DNA from: Ichthyophonus hoferi
Lineage: Eukaryota > Opisthokonta > Ichthyosporea > Ichthyophonida > Ichthyophonidae
Length of the DNA: 58,380 nucleotides
Direction: 5' to 3'
Assembly (NCBI GenBank): GCA_002751075.1
Contig: NAOQ01000040.1
Coordinates: forward strand, 117,253-175,632
The position numbers and the translations under genes are program-made. Below the pieces are notes generated by a model. It did not search any database, was not told the DNA's origin, and worked only from the letters and a program-made list of their open reading frames with translations. Below are positions 1-12,700 of the stretch, piece after piece (the stretch's first letter is position 1; the number at the start of each line of letters is the position of its first letter).

Positions 1-533
1 GGGGGGGCACTCCATATCATATCATAATACGACTTTGATATATATCATTTCTAGGAAACAGCATACTGCATACTCGTCTGTTCCCTTTCTGTTTTTATTT
101 CACTCAAAACGTCTACAAAGATATAGCAACTTTGAACAAGATTGTATTATTGTTTTAATATATGTATATCTATATTGTTTAATTGTATCAATTGTAAAAT
201 ATAATGTGAATCGACTAGTTTTAAGTAAACGTCCAATTAAACTAATAATTTATTAAAATAAGTCTAATAAATAGTCATATCATTTCCATGAGAAATTGAT
301 TATGAACTCTTGCTTCATCAGAGTTTTTTCATCAGCACTTCTATGCATGGTTATTAATTAATTATCATCAGCTCATGTTGAATAATTGTATTTATTCAAT
401 CAAAATGGGTTCTTAGGTGTGTATTCAACCATACAGAAATGTGATGATAATGTTGAGATTAATAAATTGGTCAACGTCTAATCTATAATACTGGTATCCA
501 ATCAGTATGTATGTGCATCTATATACACTCTCC
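1..533. other. Intergenic, 3' flank of the aldo-keto reductase
   Basis: AT-rich sequence downstream of the aldo-keto reductase stop codon. I see no coding exon, RNA gene or repeat. The open frames here are short and low-complexity. Confidence 0.6.
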
Positions 534-2939
534 CTACATGTTATCCTGGAAAGTATGTGCCATACCCTCATATCTAGGGCCCTGAATCTCCTGCCATGGT
601 ACAGCTGCCTCAATCTCTTCCAATTGTGCAGGAGTAAGTCTATCAGCTAAAGCAACAGCCGCTACATTCTCTCTCAATCTGGATGCACTCTTTGTACCAG
701 GAATAGGAACTACATCCTTTCCTCGTGCCTGAACCCATGCTAGTGCTAGCTGGGCTACAGTAACTTTATAGATGTCAGCCAGGGCCTGCAGTCTGTCCAC
801 TATGGCCTTGTTTTTGTTAAAATTTTCATCGCTAAATCTGTAGGGTAGGGTGAAGGAAGATTGGTTAAGAGGGGTAATATTGATCGGTTAGGTCGCATGT
901 CATCGGGTAAATAAATGAAATGCAAACAAGATTATAATTAATCTAATTAAAGTGCGCAATCATGTGGGTTGGAGTGGATTGGCCCATAATCTGATAGAGA
1001 ACGGAATATCGCGATGATAATACCTCAATAAAAATCCGTAAAAATATGATTAAAACCTAGCTGAATCCCTTAGTTGGGATTGCGTACAAGAAAAATACCA
1101 TGAATATGCTACATTATGTTATAAAAAAAGACAAAAAGAATATGGCAGTAGTAAAGCCGTGCATGACGTGTAAAAGAGAAAGGGATTTAACCTCCTCAAC
1201 TCACAACCAATCACTGACCTTGGGTTGGTACGGCGCCAGTCCTTCTCATCCAAATCTTTCTGAGATTTAAATTTTCCTGCCAGCATACCTCTTCCTAGTG
1301 GAGAATAGGCCACAATGCCAACGCCCAATTCCCTGGCCGTGGGAACAACCTCTGCCTCAAGATCACGGGTCCACAGCGACCACTCCATTTGGATGGCAGT
1401 GATTGGATGAATAGCGTGTGCTTTGCGGAGATTGGCTGCTGAAACCTCGGAGAGACCAATGTATTTGATCTTGCCTGTTAGGTGTTGGTATGTTGCGTAG
1501 ATGAGGGTGAAGAGAATGATGGTATGAGTAAAGGAGAGAGAGAAAGATAATAAAGCAAAGAATAAAGAGATGGAGCTATGGATTAGTATATGAATGAGGC
1601 TGGCGGTAGGTAATGCTATTCATGGGCCCTGATATGAGAATACGTACAGCAGTATAATCCATTTTACTCTGGAGTAAGCTCACTAGGAAACAGTAATATC
1701 AATTTCACAAAAAGAACAATAACATCCAACTATACATTAACAGTATACTGAAAGGACTACTTAGAATGGGGAATGGAGGAATATCAATGCATAAGCAAGG
1801 GAGAAATGAAAAAAGACGGGAGCACATAGAAAATAGAGAAGCAGAAAGATAAAGAACACCAACACACAGCATACACATATATACACAGATATCCTTTACC
1901 TTCCTTTACTAACAACTTCAACTCCTCCATAGTCTCTTCAATAGGTGTATTGACATCCTGACGGTGTTGATAAAATAGATCTATATAGTCGACACCCAAG
2001 GTCTTCAACGAGTCTTCGCAACTACGGCGCACATTTTCACGGCTAGAATCTAAAGCCCTTCCATCATTGCGAACCTCGATACCAAACTTGGTGGCTATAA
2101 CAACCTTATCTCTGCAGCCCTTGAGGGCTCTACCCACTAGCTCCTCATTACGCTCACCCTTGGAAGACCTGAGCATATACATGCAAATTTATTAAAATGA
2201 AATGGAGGGCGAGACCAGGGTGTGGTAATTGTGGGTAAAGGTAAGATACAAAATGATGAGATAATTCTCTAAAGCAGCCTATAAAAAGGCGAATGAACCT
2301 TGTAAAGAGAGAATAGGGGCTACGTGATATTCCTAGACAGGTTTAATGAGACAACTGTTTATTAAATTTATATATTGGGTTAAGGTAAACCTATGTGGAG
2401 GAGGAGGCATATTCTTCTATCTGTAAGGTGTATTGACAATTATTCAAATTTGTAGGGAAGGGTATGTATGCTGGCTTAATCAAAAGTCAAAAGGGGTGGA
2501 TTATTAATAAAGCAAAGGAAAGCGGTGAAAAACGTATGAAGCTTAAAACATTAACTAAGGAAAAGGAGCTATAAAATCTTTTTGTACCTATCCCAAAATA
2601 AATAATTAGAATAGCAATATTGATTTGAAAAAGAAACATAAGCAGCCTCCCTGATTATAATTCAAAATACTCTAAAAAATGAATAAACCTACATAGGACA
2701 GCAAAAAAACATGCCGACATGTACCTATAAATGTAGGCAGTGTCGAACAGAGTGACACCCTGTTTAACAGCCTCCTCAAAGGTAGCCAGTGAGCCTTCCT
2801 CAAACTCAGCAGAAGATTCAACATAGAAGGCGGACATGCCCATACAGCCTAACCCCTGGCGAGATACAACCAGCCCTTGGCTTCCTAAAGGCACTTGCTC
2901 TAACTTTCCTGACATGTTTTCGGTTGTTGCTCCCACCAA
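534..2939 (-). CDS. Aldo-keto reductase, four exons
   Basis: NAD(P)H-dependent oxidoreductase that reduces aldehydes or ketones, probably cytosolic. The exons are complement of 2725-2939, 1900-2168, 1219-1474 and 534-837. All junctions are GT-AG and the phases agree, giving about 347 residues, normal for the family. A second Met at 2915 ([11 protein letters not shown]) is also a plausible start. Visible motifs are the N-terminal [11 protein letters not shown], the catalytic Asp66 and Tyr71 in FDTAYIY, Lys99 in IATKFG, His140 in FYQHRQD, and the late [15 protein letters not shown] and [12 protein letters not shown] cofactor-binding segments. The type resembles the plant and microbial auxin-induced/YakC-like AKRs rather than classical animal AKR1. 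The substrate cannot be inferred. The next gene leftward lies outside the window. A degraded copy of exon 1 lies just upstream at about 3.15 kb. Confidence 0.93.
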
Positions 2940-3119
2940 CCAATAGTGATTATTTCAATTATGATTACTCCAAATAATCTAGACGCCTTTTAACCAAACT
3001 GATCTTCATATTTGGTTAAAATTAGCAGCATCTCCACAACCAATCTTATATGAGATAATGTTCTGTTGGTTGGTGTGTTTCGAGTCATCTATGTATATAT
3101 GAGCCGTACGGTGTCTTGG

Positions 3120-3190
3120 TGTCTTACAGTCAACCCCTGAGGCGATACAGCTAAGCCTTGGCTCTCTGTCCATGGTAGTTCTTCCAATAG
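3120..3190 (-). pseudogene. Decayed copy of aldo-keto reductase exon 1
   Basis: The complement reads LEELPWTESQGLAVSPQGL and aligns to the real exon 1 stretch [19 protein letters not shown], with clear nucleotide similarity around the AGCCAAGG and CAGGGGTT blocks. The similarity ends after the GLGC position, no further exons follow, and the reading frame drifts. It lies about 200 bp upstream of the intact gene, so it looks like a remnant of a local tandem duplication. It is not expected to encode a protein. Confidence 0.7.
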
Positions 3191-3630
3191 TAGTCCGACT
3201 GCGGTTTATCCATCCCAATAGATCTGCACTAATCCCATGGGATACTAGGCCAATCATGGTAATGATTTAATTTGTTTTTCGCTTTTACATCATAAAGATA
3301 TTCTATTATGATTGATGACGTCATAAAAACATATTAATGATTGACACATCATGGTTTAAGTTAGACAATATTTTGATATGGATGTGTATGTTGTGTTTTC
3401 AGATATCGTAACTGATAAAATGTACAAGTCTATAGTAATATTTTTGTTGAATAAATCATTATCGTTAATAGTCATGCTATGCTGTATTTTAAATGTCAGC
3501 ACATCAACACATCAACATTGTAACTAATAAAAGGTGCAAGTCTAATAATATCCTGTAGTACACTGGCACTTATACAGATTTTCATTTACGATAGGACCTC
3601 ACTGGTATTATGAACTGACTATGTCTCAGG
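3191..3630. other. Intergenic
   Basis: AT-rich spacer between the AKR fragment and the 3' end of the glycosyltransferase. It contains an imperfect internal repetition of a GTAACTRATAAAAKGTRCAAGTCTA-like phrase near 3407-3435 and 3520-3545. No gene is seen. Confidence 0.5.
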
Positions 3631-4873
3631 TTAATACTCTTTTTCAAAAGAAATAGGCGATCTAGGGCTTCTTGGATCATTAATCAGCTGGTCAACCCAA
3701 GTCAACACCAACTCATCCCAATCAAACTTCCTAGCAAACAACTTGGTCGTACGACTAATTTGACTAAAATCTTTAGTCCCAAGGTAGCACGGGGAACCGC
3801 CTGGAGGTGAATTCTTGTGTGAAAGGCAAGGTTGCCTCCAATCTGTAAACCGGGCATGCCTTTTCAAAATATCATCACTAGTCAGTTTGTGGTCAAAAAA
3901 TGGTGAATAGTAATATACTGTTTGAAAATAGCTTTCATCTGCCATAACAAAACCCGATTTAAAATATTCTTGCCAAGCCAGTGTGTCCGGGCTGTAAAGG
4001 GCATAATCAACAAAGTCGGGCTTAAGAATGAACCATGCATCTCCTTTATAAAATGATCTGTTTCCTGGACTGAATTTGATTTGATCACAGTTCCTATCAA
4101 TACATTGGTCAGCAGGAGCACCATGCCCCGAACGGCTGCAAGCATAGAGAGATGGGGATGATGGTTGGCATGTATGCTCCAAACTAACATAGTGAACTAT
4201 ACTCGACCCGTTTTTTTGCACCACATTATTAAAGAGATATTCATCAATCACAAAATTGCTTTTGATTGGACTTGTGGCACCACAAATGTTTATAGCTACG
4301 TCGAAATGTCCAATATCCTTGGCCTTGTGAAATTGATAAGGTACAATTCGACGATGCTGTATTGAGCCCATCCAACATCAATAGTCAATCCAATATACAT
4401 TGTTCACATTTTTGTATCTTCGCTTAACTCCGTCTGCGAGCGATCCATCTATTTTACTATCAATGTGGATAATGAAATGAAGCGGATGATACAGTACTTA
4501 TTAGTCGTTCTATACCTCTGACTGTATTTTCTTCATGGGCACTCAGAAAATATGCAATACGTACTCGTGGGGTCCACGTGGAAGGCAGTGCATTTGAAGA
4601 AGGGGCCCCCGTGGAAGGTAGTGCAGTTGGAGAAGGGGCCCACGTAGAAGGTTCTCGGTAATTTTGACAGTCAACTATGGGAGTGAATAGTTGGGAAAAT
4701 AAAATAAACGAGAAAAAAATAATAGCGAGCTTTCTGCCAATACCTACTCCGATGTTATTTAAGTACGCCCTCTTTAAATCTATTAGTCGAAAAAGACTAA
4801 ATTCATTCATACTTAATGAAGAGCCTAAAGAGGACTTAGGTATGCAGTTAAAAATCGTAAATAAGACTTTCAT
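3631..4873 (-). CDS. Core-2/I-branching-type glycosyltransferase (GT14), frame disturbed
   Basis: Golgi-type II membrane glycosyltransferase of the Branch family (relatives transfer GlcNAc or xylose to glycans). From 4873 the complement encodes a short cytoplasmic tail, a hydrophobic anchor around residues 48-68 (KLAIIFFSFILFSQLF), a Pro/Thr/Ser-rich stem with PSTWAP-like repeats, then RVRIAYFLSAHEENTVRGIE, the typical start of the catalytic domain. The C-terminal half carries INICGATSPIKS, GDAWFILKPDFVDYAL, ADESYFQTVYYYSPF and KLFARKFD, all in the expected order. Between them the frame is not continuous. It changes near 4468 to give IIHIDSKIDG, and the best family match near 4330-4380 (DVGWAQYSIVELYL) lies in yet another frame, before 3631-4330 resumes. 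This could be a young pseudogene, sequencing error, or unrecognised tiny introns. The family assignment is firm; the functional state is not. Confidence 0.75.
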
Positions 4874-6701
4874 GGTTACCGAATCTTGTACAATATATAC
4901 ATATTATAATGCTGCGATCGTACATATATTGTCTTACTTTAAAGATAATTACTAAAAAAGCTGTCTGTGACTGGTGAATTAAATATTGCGAGTCAAAAAT
5001 ACCAAACTGAACTTTTTTAAACGAGTCGAGGCGGATCATTAAATGTAAGTTAGCGAGTAGCAAGTCAAGGTTTTAATCAAGGAGTTAAAACCATTAGTAG
5101 ACCAATAGGATATAATGGTTAACACCAATCATTGGCCTCTATCGATTGTATTGCAACGCTATTTAAAATCCAGGCTTTCATTTGGTAATGTTTAAGTGGT
5201 TCTTATCGATATAGCTTTATGTTTTACAATAGAAAGCAATATATTATACATTATGTATGATATATTATGTTATATTATGTTATATATATTATACTAAATT
5301 AAGTTGTGTAGCGTAATTATTATATTTATATATATATTTATATATACACGCACACAAACATATAAATATAGAGTAGAGCCTAAAGTAATTTTAACCACAA
5401 TATTTTTTAACTACAGTTACAAGTCTTCCTTCTTTTATTCTTTAATCTTTCATCTTTCATCGCCTACTATTACTGTATTATCATTCATAATTCACAATCA
5501 CAACACAGACTATCATACCAAATACATACTCATAACACACACATTTACTTACCTAGTTAGTTATATGAGTACAGGGACATTTACAACTTCTACAAATACA
5601 ATGCACGTACAGGTAACCCTCTTAAAAATATTTCTTCATATAATCTCAGGGGAGAAACTTGTGTGTGCATTGCGTGTGTATTTATGCTCGTGTATTATCT
5701 TAATACTTCTGTAATATTTATACGTTTATTTCTTTTCTTTTTTTTCTTTTTTTTTCTTTCTTTTTCTTTTTTTTCTTTTTTTTTCTTTTTTCTTTTTTCG
5801 TATTTTGGTTTTCTGTACGTCCCCTTTCTGCAAGCTCTATCCCCCATATAACATATTTATATATTTATTCTTTCGAAATGTAATTGTGTACTTATGTATC
5901 TTCTTTATAGTACAACATGCACACCATTATAGACCAACGCCCTTAGGGGCATCTATACTTTCTACCTCTTCTATAAATACTTTTCGTATATATAGTAAAA
6001 TTTCCCAATACAGCTTACACTGTTATTATGTAATACCACAATCTATGTTTCACTTATTCCTCTACCTCCTTACCATCTTTCTCTTATATACCTCAATTTT
6101 ACTGTACAGATCCATACGATTAAAATTTCCTTAGTGCTGTAGTTTCATATAAATAGTTACATGTCCTTTTGCATTCCCTTCACCTCCTCCAATATACATT
6201 ATTATGTTAATCCACTGCATTACACTGTTGTAATTATGTCTTTATACATCTATACATCTATACATGCATATATAGATATATATTAATAAATACTTGTACG
6301 AATACTAGTATACGCCAACATACATAGACTAAGGAGATAAGGAAATAGTCCTTCCCTTTCCCTGTCTTTATCATCCTACCTGTGAAGGTATATTTAAAGT
6401 GTTTTACTTAGTGAGGATCGTGCTGTGCCTGGGGAGAGAGGGCGGTAGAAAATGACTTGGTTTATTTTATGGATGGTTGCTTATGTGTATTTATGCATAT
6501 ATATGTGTGTATTTATGTGTGTATGTATGATATTATGTATTATGTATGTACTATATTAGGTATGTATGTATATATGCCTATATGTATATCTTTTCTTTCA
6601 ACTATCGTTAAGTTTTATTTTATTTCCTATGATTCCCTTTTTATGTATATTTTAAACCACCAATCAGAATCTAGTTGGGCCCGCTCAATAGCTACTACAT
6701 C
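4874..6701. other. Intergenic between divergent genes, with a T-rich simple repeat
   Basis: Spacer between the minus-strand glycosyltransferase and plus-strand CBL. It holds AT-rich low-complexity DNA (5225-5345), a long polypyrimidine run of TTTTTC type at about 5725-5800, and TATG/TATA microsatellite-like DNA at 6240-6580. Open frames here are products of low complexity. Both promoters should lie here. A CCAAT/ATTGG pair is seen near 5125-5140 and CCAATCA near 6658, but I cannot place the transcription starts. Confidence 0.55.
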
Positions 6702-9700
6702 ATGTCTTTTATTCAAAGACTGCAGGACCTGTGGCCATGTGAGTATGTTTAAATTTTTAGCATCGATCTCTTGTTGATTCATGCTTTTATTTTCCAATTA
6801 AATTATTTTGTTTTTTAACTAGCCTATTAGACTTTCTCTTAGTACTTAGTCTCTGTTTTTTATAGGTTGTGGTAGTGTGTGACATAAGATTTACTATATT
6901 ATTGTACTATACCATAAATTGCATGCCTACCTACATGGCCTAATATCATACATATATGCACATATACCCACAGCCTCTGTACGAGAGCCGCCACAGGCCC
7001 ATGGCAGTAGTACATCCGACGATACTCAACTTGTTACTCTGGCTAGAGTGACTGAACTACAAAAGAATATGAAAGAAGTAATCAAACGATATAAATATCG
7101 TATTTCTTCCACGGGAGAAGAGGGCTTATCTACCCCTTCCCCCTATTTGGTTGATATAGGTATGACTTTGGCAAGATACAGGTGCAAGTGTATAGGATAT
7201 GGGCTATATTTAGAATTTGTACTTTACTTTGGTTGCATCATAACCCTCTGTCTGTCTAATTTTATTTACATACGACATCCTGTGGTGTTTTAAATCTCTT
7301 TCAATTGGTCATTCGATTGATCTGCTGATATGTTTTTTTTATATATCGATAGACGTATTCCAGCCCATACCAGTGTATGGTTGTCTACTTATACATATGC
7401 AAATATTTACATATAGTGGAAGACCTATGGAAACATATTGATTGCATGTGGAAAGTCAATCCTGAGGCAGTACTACGAGAGGAGCTTTATGCTCGTGTGG
7501 TCATATCAAGTCTGGAGGAAAAGGTCTCTCGTCTGCTTTGGGTTCTTAAGGTAGGAGAGTAGGGTAGGGTAGGGGTCATGAAAAGACATTGGCGGTGTGC
7601 TAATGGCATATATATGAAATAGGACTTGATTATTGGTGCCAGGTTAATGGAAGTTCTATCCTAATTGGTAGTGTTAATCACAATATAAGAAATGGGGCAT
7701 GATTATTGGTAGATTCATGTATTACAAGGTATAGCCAGTGGGTGGTTGTGTATAAGTAGCTATATCATTGGCTATAAATCACACCTTTACTTCCACATGC
7801 AGCTCCTCTTCCCTCTTACCTTCTCACTCCTTGCATTTCACCTTTTCTCCCTGTATCCACCCAAAGTAGAGCACTAACCTATACCATGTGCCCCTCCCTC
7901 CCAGACACTCCCTCTAGATGCAGATAGCAAAGCCAAAGCCAAGAAGGAAGTCAATATGTTGACCCTTATACTCTCGCATACACTACAAGGTGCGGTCATG
8001 CCTCTCATACAGTGTAGATAACTATATTCATCCTAATCTATCACTTCTATATGTTATTATACGCACGTGCTATCTATCTATTGACCTATATATCTCTCTA
8101 AGAGGTTGATCTAAGAGCCACCACCTAACCTTTACCCCATATATATATACATACTATCATACATACTGTCATAGACCTTAGACACATATACAAAGACTAT
8201 ATTTTAGAAACCAATTTTCGCATCACGAAACTACAAGCCGAACGGTTCTGGGTAGATTCATTTGGCAACGCGTAAGTATATTATATATCTGTTATTCTCT
8301 GCGAATGTTGCTTGCAATTGGAAATGACATATATATATATATATGTGTGTGTGTGTTTACACAAGGAAAGAGAGGCAGTGGTAAGGTGGGGAATAATGTA
8401 AAAAGTAAAGAGAAAAAAGAAGAGAAATAAAATATGTGTGGATGTAGATTAGTAGATACCAGTATAATGTGGGTGTATATATGTGTGTATAGTGGCGTAT
8501 ATGTATATATATTTGTATATATGATCATTTAAAAATATATTTCCTAATGCAATGTTATTTACATGTTCTGCATTCTGGCGCCTTTATTGCCATAATTAGC
8601 ATCTAAAATACAAACTCAGCTATGATCTGAAAGCAGATTCGTAGTTACCTGGGAGGATATGGTAAAGCATCTGAATGAGACTTTTGGGATAAAAGAGGCC
8701 CACCAATTAAAAGCCACCATGGATATTACAGGTGTGGCCTATTGGTGCATGTTATAGCGTATATATATATATATGTGTGTATGTATGCTTATATGTATAT
8801 GTATGTATGTATGCATACATGTCCACACGTATCTTCACTTGCCCTACGTCTACATTAACCAAGACTTCACATATCTCTGTATTCAATCAGCCCACACAAC
8901 TACGAATACACCGTATTGTAATTGGTGACTCATAATGAAGGGATAAACTATAAGATAGAAAAGCATGCATGGAACATGTAATTATTGATATCTTTAATAG
9001 TAGGAAAGGGTTTTGTTCTAGGTAGGGAATACACACCCTGATGTTTGTGGTTATGCTTAGTGTCTTTAATGTCATGTGGTCTATATGTATATATGTTTGT
9101 GTATATATGTGTGCATATATGTATTGTATCTCGCACTGTATATCCTATTATCTATCACATTGGTTACTCAACTATAGTACTATATATACTATAATGCTGA
9201 ACCTACCGAGATTACAGAGAACGATCATATATCCTGGCTCGAATTTGATGTTTTTACACGGCTATTCCAGGTATGTGCACTTATTAATGCTGACTATGTA
9301 ATTAATTACCTATTTAATAACCCAATATGGTTGCACTATCTCTGTGCTACCAATAGTCTATGACTCCTTCTTGTCAATAAATGATTGGCTGGTGTGGTTT
9401 TTATAAACATGTTTGTGATTTATATTGATCTCTACTGGCTTACATTTTAATATCCCGCTTACTTTCTTGTCTTAACTATATACCTATCTTTTTAATATTT
9501 TATTTAATTGGCTGCCTTTTTGGCCAATTAACTTCCCTGCACACTCTTACTTATCTATTTGCTGATTTTATTTTTTAATGACTCTCATACTATTTATATA
9601 CGAATAAATAACATAGAATTTTTCTATTTGTTTATGGATTCCTTAATTGATATCCAACCATACGGGAAGGAGAGGCACCATTCCTTACAGATAAGGCGTT

Positions 9701-12700
9701 ATAATTGGACGCACTCTTATTGCTTGAAGCACATAAGCATGTAACTGTATGTATATATACATGCTATATTTATGTACTTTCATAAAGGATTTTTTTTCTC
9801 TTCCCTTGGCACATTGTGACTAAAAACCGATGTCTTTTAAAATTATTTATGTACAAACCCCGTCACCTCCATATAACATATTACATATCATGGCATATTC
9901 TAACCGTTCTCATTCACATTAACCTTCTAGCCATGGGAGCGTCTGGTTTCTAATTGGGCCATAGTTACGACGCACCCTGCTTATCAGGAGTTTATGACGT
10001 ATGAAGAGGGTCAGAATTACCTTAGGGCCTGGACCCATAAACCTGGAACGTTAGTATTATGTGTTTAGAGTAGGATAGGAGAGATAGGCTAGGAGGTCTA
10101 TATGTTGATGTTATATTGATATTGTATATGCATACCTAGAGATATATGCTATATGCTATAGTTTATATGCTTATATGCTATATTATAGGCGCCTAGCTGA
10201 GCCCGCATTAGCGCATGCATTCATGCACATATATACATATACAACGACACAGGTATTCTCTGTATGTAAGAAGGTAGAAACATAGAATGTCTATATATAT
10301 ATGCAGTCATACGGCCATGCCCTTCCCTGACGATTATACCCTCCTCTTCTACCCTCCTACCCCCTACCTCCGCAGATACCTCTTTCGTTTGTCCTGTACA
10401 CGGCTGGGTCATTGGGCCATAGGCTATGTTAATGCTGAAGGAAGAATAGTCCAAACCATTCCCCAGAATAAATCGTTGTATCAGGCCCTAATAGATGGGT
10501 CCAAAACGTAAATCTTGATATATATGTGTGGTTTGTTGTATTATGTTATGTTTTATTGTGTTATGCTATGTATGGTTGCAATATATGCTATAATATATAG
10601 TATACATTATAGTAACAACAGCTTGTGCCTTTTATAATATTAGTCCCACTTCCCTTGCTAGAATCTAACGAATCCGTTTTCTACCTCTATATACCTATAC
10701 AGTTATTTGTACCCGGCTGGACAGAATGTTAATATCGATATGCGAAGTCACTTTTTGCAGTTACCCCCACCACATATAAAGGTATGTAGGTAGGTATAGC
10801 TATAGGTACATATATGTATTCCAGCGCTTATGACATGGGCTGGCTCATTTATAATAATAATAATTAATAGTAATAAATAAAACGCAATACTGCATGAGAT
10901 AAGAATACAGAAAAACTGCAATGAGAGAATTTTATAAACCCATCACGACACCTTTGGTATGATATGAAGACTATATATATATATAACCAATGAATTCAAC
11001 ACACCATAATATTTAAAAAACATGATCCAATGGGTAATCATATATAGCATTAACAATTACTATACTATACTATACTGTCTTTCCTATTATCTTAATATAT
11101 ACAGACTACGAAAGAACAATATGAAATGTACCGAGACATCGACACGCTATTTGAGATCTGTAAAATATGCTCAGAGAGATCAAAGGACTCGAAACTCGAA
11201 CCATGTGGTCATCTGATATGCCATATTTGGTATGCGTATGCGTTGTTTGATTGGTCTTTTCCCCTGTTCTGTATTATTGGTTTTTGTTGTCTCGCTAACT
11301 CCCTCCTATTTACCCAGTCTTTTTTTTTTTTGCTTTCACTTGTCATTTATGCCATTAGGGGAAATGTGTCTGTTTTCTATATTATGGTATGCTAAACTAT
11401 ATTATGCTATATTGTATTATATGTTATTATGTAGCTATCTAAGCTCAGAATCGTGAGCAGGCAATCACATTTACGCTCTCACTCGCCCTCGCCCTTACAC
11501 ACTGCGTAATCTACACACAGTAAAAAATGACTTTTCTCAATATCTTGCTACTATACAATCCATTCAGTATTGTGTTTTACGGACGTATTTGTACTACCTA
11601 CTTGCTGGTAATTGCTATTATATTCTTAAACATCACTATAGTATACCATAGTATTGTATGTTTCCACCTATTTTACCGCGTATCTATGTATGCAATCATA
11701 TATATATTCTGACCCATCTCATAAGTTGGTTTGGGTTTATAGGTAATGAAAAAGAAATATAAATGTGTAATAAAGAGCCAATAAGAAGAGAGTTAGATGA
11801 TAAAATGGCAAGAGGAAAGGAAATAATGGGAAATGTAAACGATATCATCTAGCCAGTAATAAACCAATTTTATTTTTAATTATTTTAATTCATCCAGTTT
11901 ACGAGAATGGACAAAACAGAAGAAAACGATTTGTCCTTTCTGTCGCCATGAAATTAGAGATGCATCAAGAGTCACGGTGGACGGTTATGCTACAGATGCT
12001 AACGAGTCACTCACAGAAACAGTGCTAACAAAGGTAGGATACTGTGGTGCGGTAGGGTTGGGTAGTGGCGTTGCGGGCTATGGAGTTATAAAGATAGTAG
12101 GATAGTGTAGTATGGTAGGATGGGAGGAGAGGGGAGAAGGGAGGAGTGTAAGGTGTTGGACAGAATGGTGTTCTCTCTGGTTTCATTCATTCGCCAAAGG
12201 GATGAAAAAATATATATACAGATTACGGGAAGAATAAAGGGAAGAGGGCCCGGATTGGTGCATAAGCCCTGTTCACCAATTCCTACATATATTTATTCTT
12301 CTATTTTTTTCAGCGCTGTTCTCTATGGCACATGGACATGTAAGCATTTACATACATCATGTATATTTACATACATGCTTGTACCCGTACTCATGCCATA
12401 CACGTACACATATCTACCCTCTCTCCCTTTCTTCACAGGCACCAGTAATCTGCCGTACATACAACCGTCAAGCAAACGCGTCACAATCAAATGCGTCACT
12501 CGCCCCCATTCCTAAGCCTAGGCCGAAGAGTAGTCTTCCTACAGTCCATAGGCCTACAAAGTCCCAGGATATAAGCTTATCTTCTATTCCGTAAGGTTCT
12601 ATACTCCTACTAGCATACCTTGGCTTGTATAGGATGAAGTTAAAGTTTAAGGTTGGTGGATGGTTAGTGGTAGGTAGGTATATATATATATGTGTGTATA

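Noticed and set aside
5304-6134. Several plus-strand open frames
   Set aside because: They arise from T-rich and AT-rich simple sequence, have no domain and no splice support.
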